From assembly GCA_009792885.1 (NCBI GenBank), contig WMCF01000025.1, positions 7,689,771 to 7,753,770 on the forward strand: a stretch of 64,000 nucleotides of DNA. The letters are read 5' to 3'. Below, in pieces: positions 61,569-64,000 of the stretch (its first letter is position 1; every line of letters starts with the position of its first letter). The notes below the pieces were generated by a model. It was given only the letters and a program-made list of their open reading frames with translations, was not told the DNA's origin and made no database searches. Made by a program: the position numbers and the translations under genes. This DNA comes from Eremophila alpestris peregrina. Lineage: Eukaryota > Chordata > Aves > Passeriformes > Alaudidae.

Positions 61569-62420
61569 TGTACCCACTGGCATGTCAAAAGGTGTGTGAG
61601 TAGTGGAGGGGTGGCAGAGACATAGTTACACCTGTGTGCTTGGAAGACAGTGTGCAATTGCTCATTGCCACTAGTAATAGTTTCAATTAAGCTTTCCTTT
61701 GAGGTCAGGATAACTTAGACTCCCACAATTATAGAGTCCAGCACAAAGGATCCTGAAATGGGATGTTCCTAGAGACTGTCAGAAAGCGAATCACTACACT
61801 AGTTCACCAAAACTGAAAAAAATGTGATGAAGTATCATAACTTTGTAAGCATTTCCCCAGTAGAGTACAGCCAAATATGCATTTTGCTATGTCTTCTGAC
61901 AGCACTACTCTCTTTGTCATAGAATTATTAGGGGGTAATGAAGTTAGGAGCAAGGAACTAAGATAAAAAGCTGTGTATTACACTACCTTCTCCTTCAAGA
62001 ACATGAAATAAATTATGATGTGACAGGACATTAGAAAATCACCTTCAGAATCTGCAGTAACCACTAATACTTACGTTCCTACCTAAAGTGACTCAGGGCT
62101 TAAATTCTTTGTGCTACAATCATGTTTTCTTTGCTTTAACTATTTCTCTATAAGGTCAAGAACATTTTTTTCCGTCTGTACTAATACTAAAGATGCAAAC
62201 AAGACAGCTGCATATTCAAGGTTCCTTCCTCATTTTAATTATGAAGATAGCAAAGGACTGAAATATGTTAATTAAATACTTGGCATCAGACAACCTGTTA
62301 GGGAAAATGTGGAACTTTTGACAGACAAAACTCAATTGCTCCACAGGGACAATGATTTTTTTGTTCAGAAGTGCACAGTTTTTTCATTTCTTTCTTTCTT
62401 TCTCTTGTTATTCAAAGATA
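61569..62420. other. AT-rich non-coding stretch
   Basis: No gene or recognisable transposon. It ends in a TTTC microsatellite (62386-62404). Confidence 0.6.
62386..62404 (+). repeat. (TTTC)n microsatellite
   Basis: Four consecutive tttc units followed by a partial one, abutting an old CR1 fragment on its right. Confidence 0.9.
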
Positions 62421-62615
62421 GAGCTACAGAGCCTCAGAAGAATTTCATTTGAAGGGGTCTCTGGAGGTGTCTAGACCCATTCTACCTTTGGGCAGAACTA
62501 AATGAAAAGCTACGTGAGGTGCTTAAAGCCTTGTTCAGGTGACTTTTAAAACATTCTGAGGATGGTGACTGCAAAGGTGACTGCAAAACCTTTCTGGGTG
62601 ACCTGACTGTTACAA
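62421..62615 (-). mobile_element. Old CR1 LINE 3' fragment
   Basis: Diverged minus-strand CR1. The plus strand reads gagcctcagaagaatttcat, ttgaaggggtctctggaggt, then agccttgttcaggtgacttt, ttctgaggatggtgactgca and acctttctgggtgacctgac. The order is that of an old CR1 3' part (gagggg...tctgg, then ggccttgtccag, then aaggatggagattccacaacc, then tctctgggcaacctg). The call rests on order rather than on long identity. Confidence 0.65.
62564..62587 (+). repeat. 12-bp perfect tandem duplication
   Basis: Two identical units of ggtgactgcaaa, inside the old CR1 fragment. It is a duplication that arose after insertion, as CR1 has no such doubled block. Confidence 0.95.
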
Positions 62616-64000
62616 AGATACAGAAATTCAGAAGAACTACAGAAAAAGATTCCTTATTTACATGAAATGGAATAATTGCACACTAATATCATCACCACCA
62701 CCACCATTTTATTATTTTTCTGATTCTCATTACTTAGCTAAGCATGATACTAATATGATACCTGAAAAAAATTGCAGAATAAAACTGAAGCAATATTTTT
62801 TTCTCTTTTAAACAAAATATGATGTATCAGTGTCTTAGCTTTTACAAGTCTTCAGCTCTGCTTGCAAGGGAATTTTCCTCATAGCAGCATAGGTCCCAGT
62901 GACAGATGGACACTTTTTGAGCAGTTTCAGATTTTCTAGATTTTTTAGCCAAGTAGCCAGCTCTTTTTCTTGCTGATGGTCCTGGTAGGCCATCATTTGT
63001 CCTTGCATGTGCTCTTCATGTTCATTTTTTTTTCTGAGAAAGGGGCAAAGTCTTCAGTCAACTCCTTCCACCCTAGCCTATAAATAGAACACTTGACCAG
63101 TTATCTGGAAAATTTTGACATTGTAGCTTATTTTATTTCAATAACATATCTTACACCTTTTCTGGTTTTTTCTGCACTGATTTTACAGGTATGATATTTG
63201 TCAACACAAACACACAGGTGAGAGGATACCATATGCCATGATAGATGGCTTCTCTCCTGTTTATTTGTAGACATTCAAATACAACCCTGGAAGAGATCTT
63301 CCATTTTATTGATCATCAAGACAGGTTTTTGTCCTGTCAGAAAATCCTTTGCAGCTGGAGCTCTCAGCTGAAATTCTCCTTTCTGACAGAGAGAGTGGTG
63401 TCTAGAATGAGAAACACTCTTTCAGAGTCTGTCTGAGATCCCAAGGGAAGATTTCCAGGTGTATGCTGACCTGGATGTGCCATGATTTGAGCAGCAAGGG
63501 TTTGCATGGTTTATGACTACTTTCCCTACTTAAAAAAGCCAATCAAGCCTCAGCTGGGCATACTCTGCTGAGTTATAGATAAACAACTTCATTTTCATTG
63601 TGAACAGAATTATCTGATAACTCAGAGATGTCTGTGATAGTTTTTTTTCTTTTTTCAGGTAGGTAATTTTGAAAGTACTTAATAATCCTGACACAAAGAT
63701 TGACCTGTAAATTGACATGGAATTTTACCAGACATAATTGGATACAAGATGGCTTCTGAGACTGGGAGCCTGCAGGTCATCAGGCAGTGAATTCCAGATA
63801 CTCTTTGTGACATCCCTCATGTGCTAAATAAAGTGTTTAACCTGGGCTGAATATGATCTGTTGAGAGGTGTTAAAAGGGCCTGAGAGATGGCAGATGTAG
63901 GCACCCTAGGCAACAGGGAAAATTAAGTCAATAAAGCTGACAATGTTTTATTCCTATAAAAATTAGGCTGTTAATGAAAAAAGCTTTGTGAAAATGCATG
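62616..64000. other. AT-rich non-coding end of window
   Basis: No gene or recognisable transposon. A short run of cac triplets lies at 62692-62706. An aataaa at 63827-63832 stands alone without an upstream coding frame. The last 250 bases are moderately GC-rich and unassigned. Confidence 0.5.

Noticed and set aside
1..64000. tRNA, rRNA or mitochondrial insertions
   Set aside because: No cloverleaf-compatible sequence with A and B box words, no rRNA core words and no mitochondrial gene sequence were recognised by eye. A covariance-model search would be decisive.
1..64000. An undescribed multi-gene system
   Set aside because: There is no operon-like or clustered gene organisation. The window looks like ordinary avian intergenic or intronic DNA with retrotransposon relics.

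Overview
This window reads as vertebrate, most likely bird, nuclear DNA from a gene-poor region. The evidence is the repeat content. At least twelve fragments of the CR1 LINE retrotransposon occur on both strands. Several keep the typical avian 3' tail (tandem ATTCTGTG-type octamers). There are also two copies of one long terminal repeat (LTR) of a kind I associate with bird endogenous retroviruses. Between these lies AT-rich, low-complexity-dotted sequence without open frames of convincing coding character. Avian origin is an inference from repeat families; the species cannot be named from this sequence.

Layout. 1-11.6 kb: two abutting CR1 fragments of different age (2215-3113), a larger old CR1 (6425-7245), a decayed LTR (8777-9235) and an old CR1 3' part (11375-11600). 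11.6-25.6 kb: a G-tract with quadruplex potential, a C-rich block, the better LTR copy (14524-15114), then about 10 kb without a recognisable transposon except unexplained GC-richer blocks. 25.6-43.2 kb: most of the CR1s, including the longest one (38695-40180, minus strand), which still shows reverse-transcriptase sequence, and an outward-facing minus/plus pair at 33.3-34.2 kb. 43.2-56.0 kb: about 12.8 kb with no transposon I can recognise and several stretches that look like conserved non-coding DNA. 56.0-64 kb: three more CR1 fragments, a C-rich block and a perfect 22-bp palindrome.

No host protein-coding gene, exon, tRNA, rRNA or CRISPR array could be supported. The coding remnants I can identify are broken pieces of CR1 ORF2 (endonuclease/reverse transcriptase protein), with frameshifts and a damaged catalytic motif. 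Open frames up to about 160 codons occur on both strands but are scattered, partly antisense to transposons, or caused by pyrimidine-rich composition. Because there are no host genes in the window, nothing can be said about genes working together. If the region has a function it is more likely as distal regulatory DNA; a few clusters of homeodomain/POU-type motifs are listed as candidates.

I looked for a novel system and did not find one. The items worth checking are structural (palindrome, G-tract, hairpin in the LTR), evolutionary (repeat families, nested insertions) and regulatory (candidate conserved elements).
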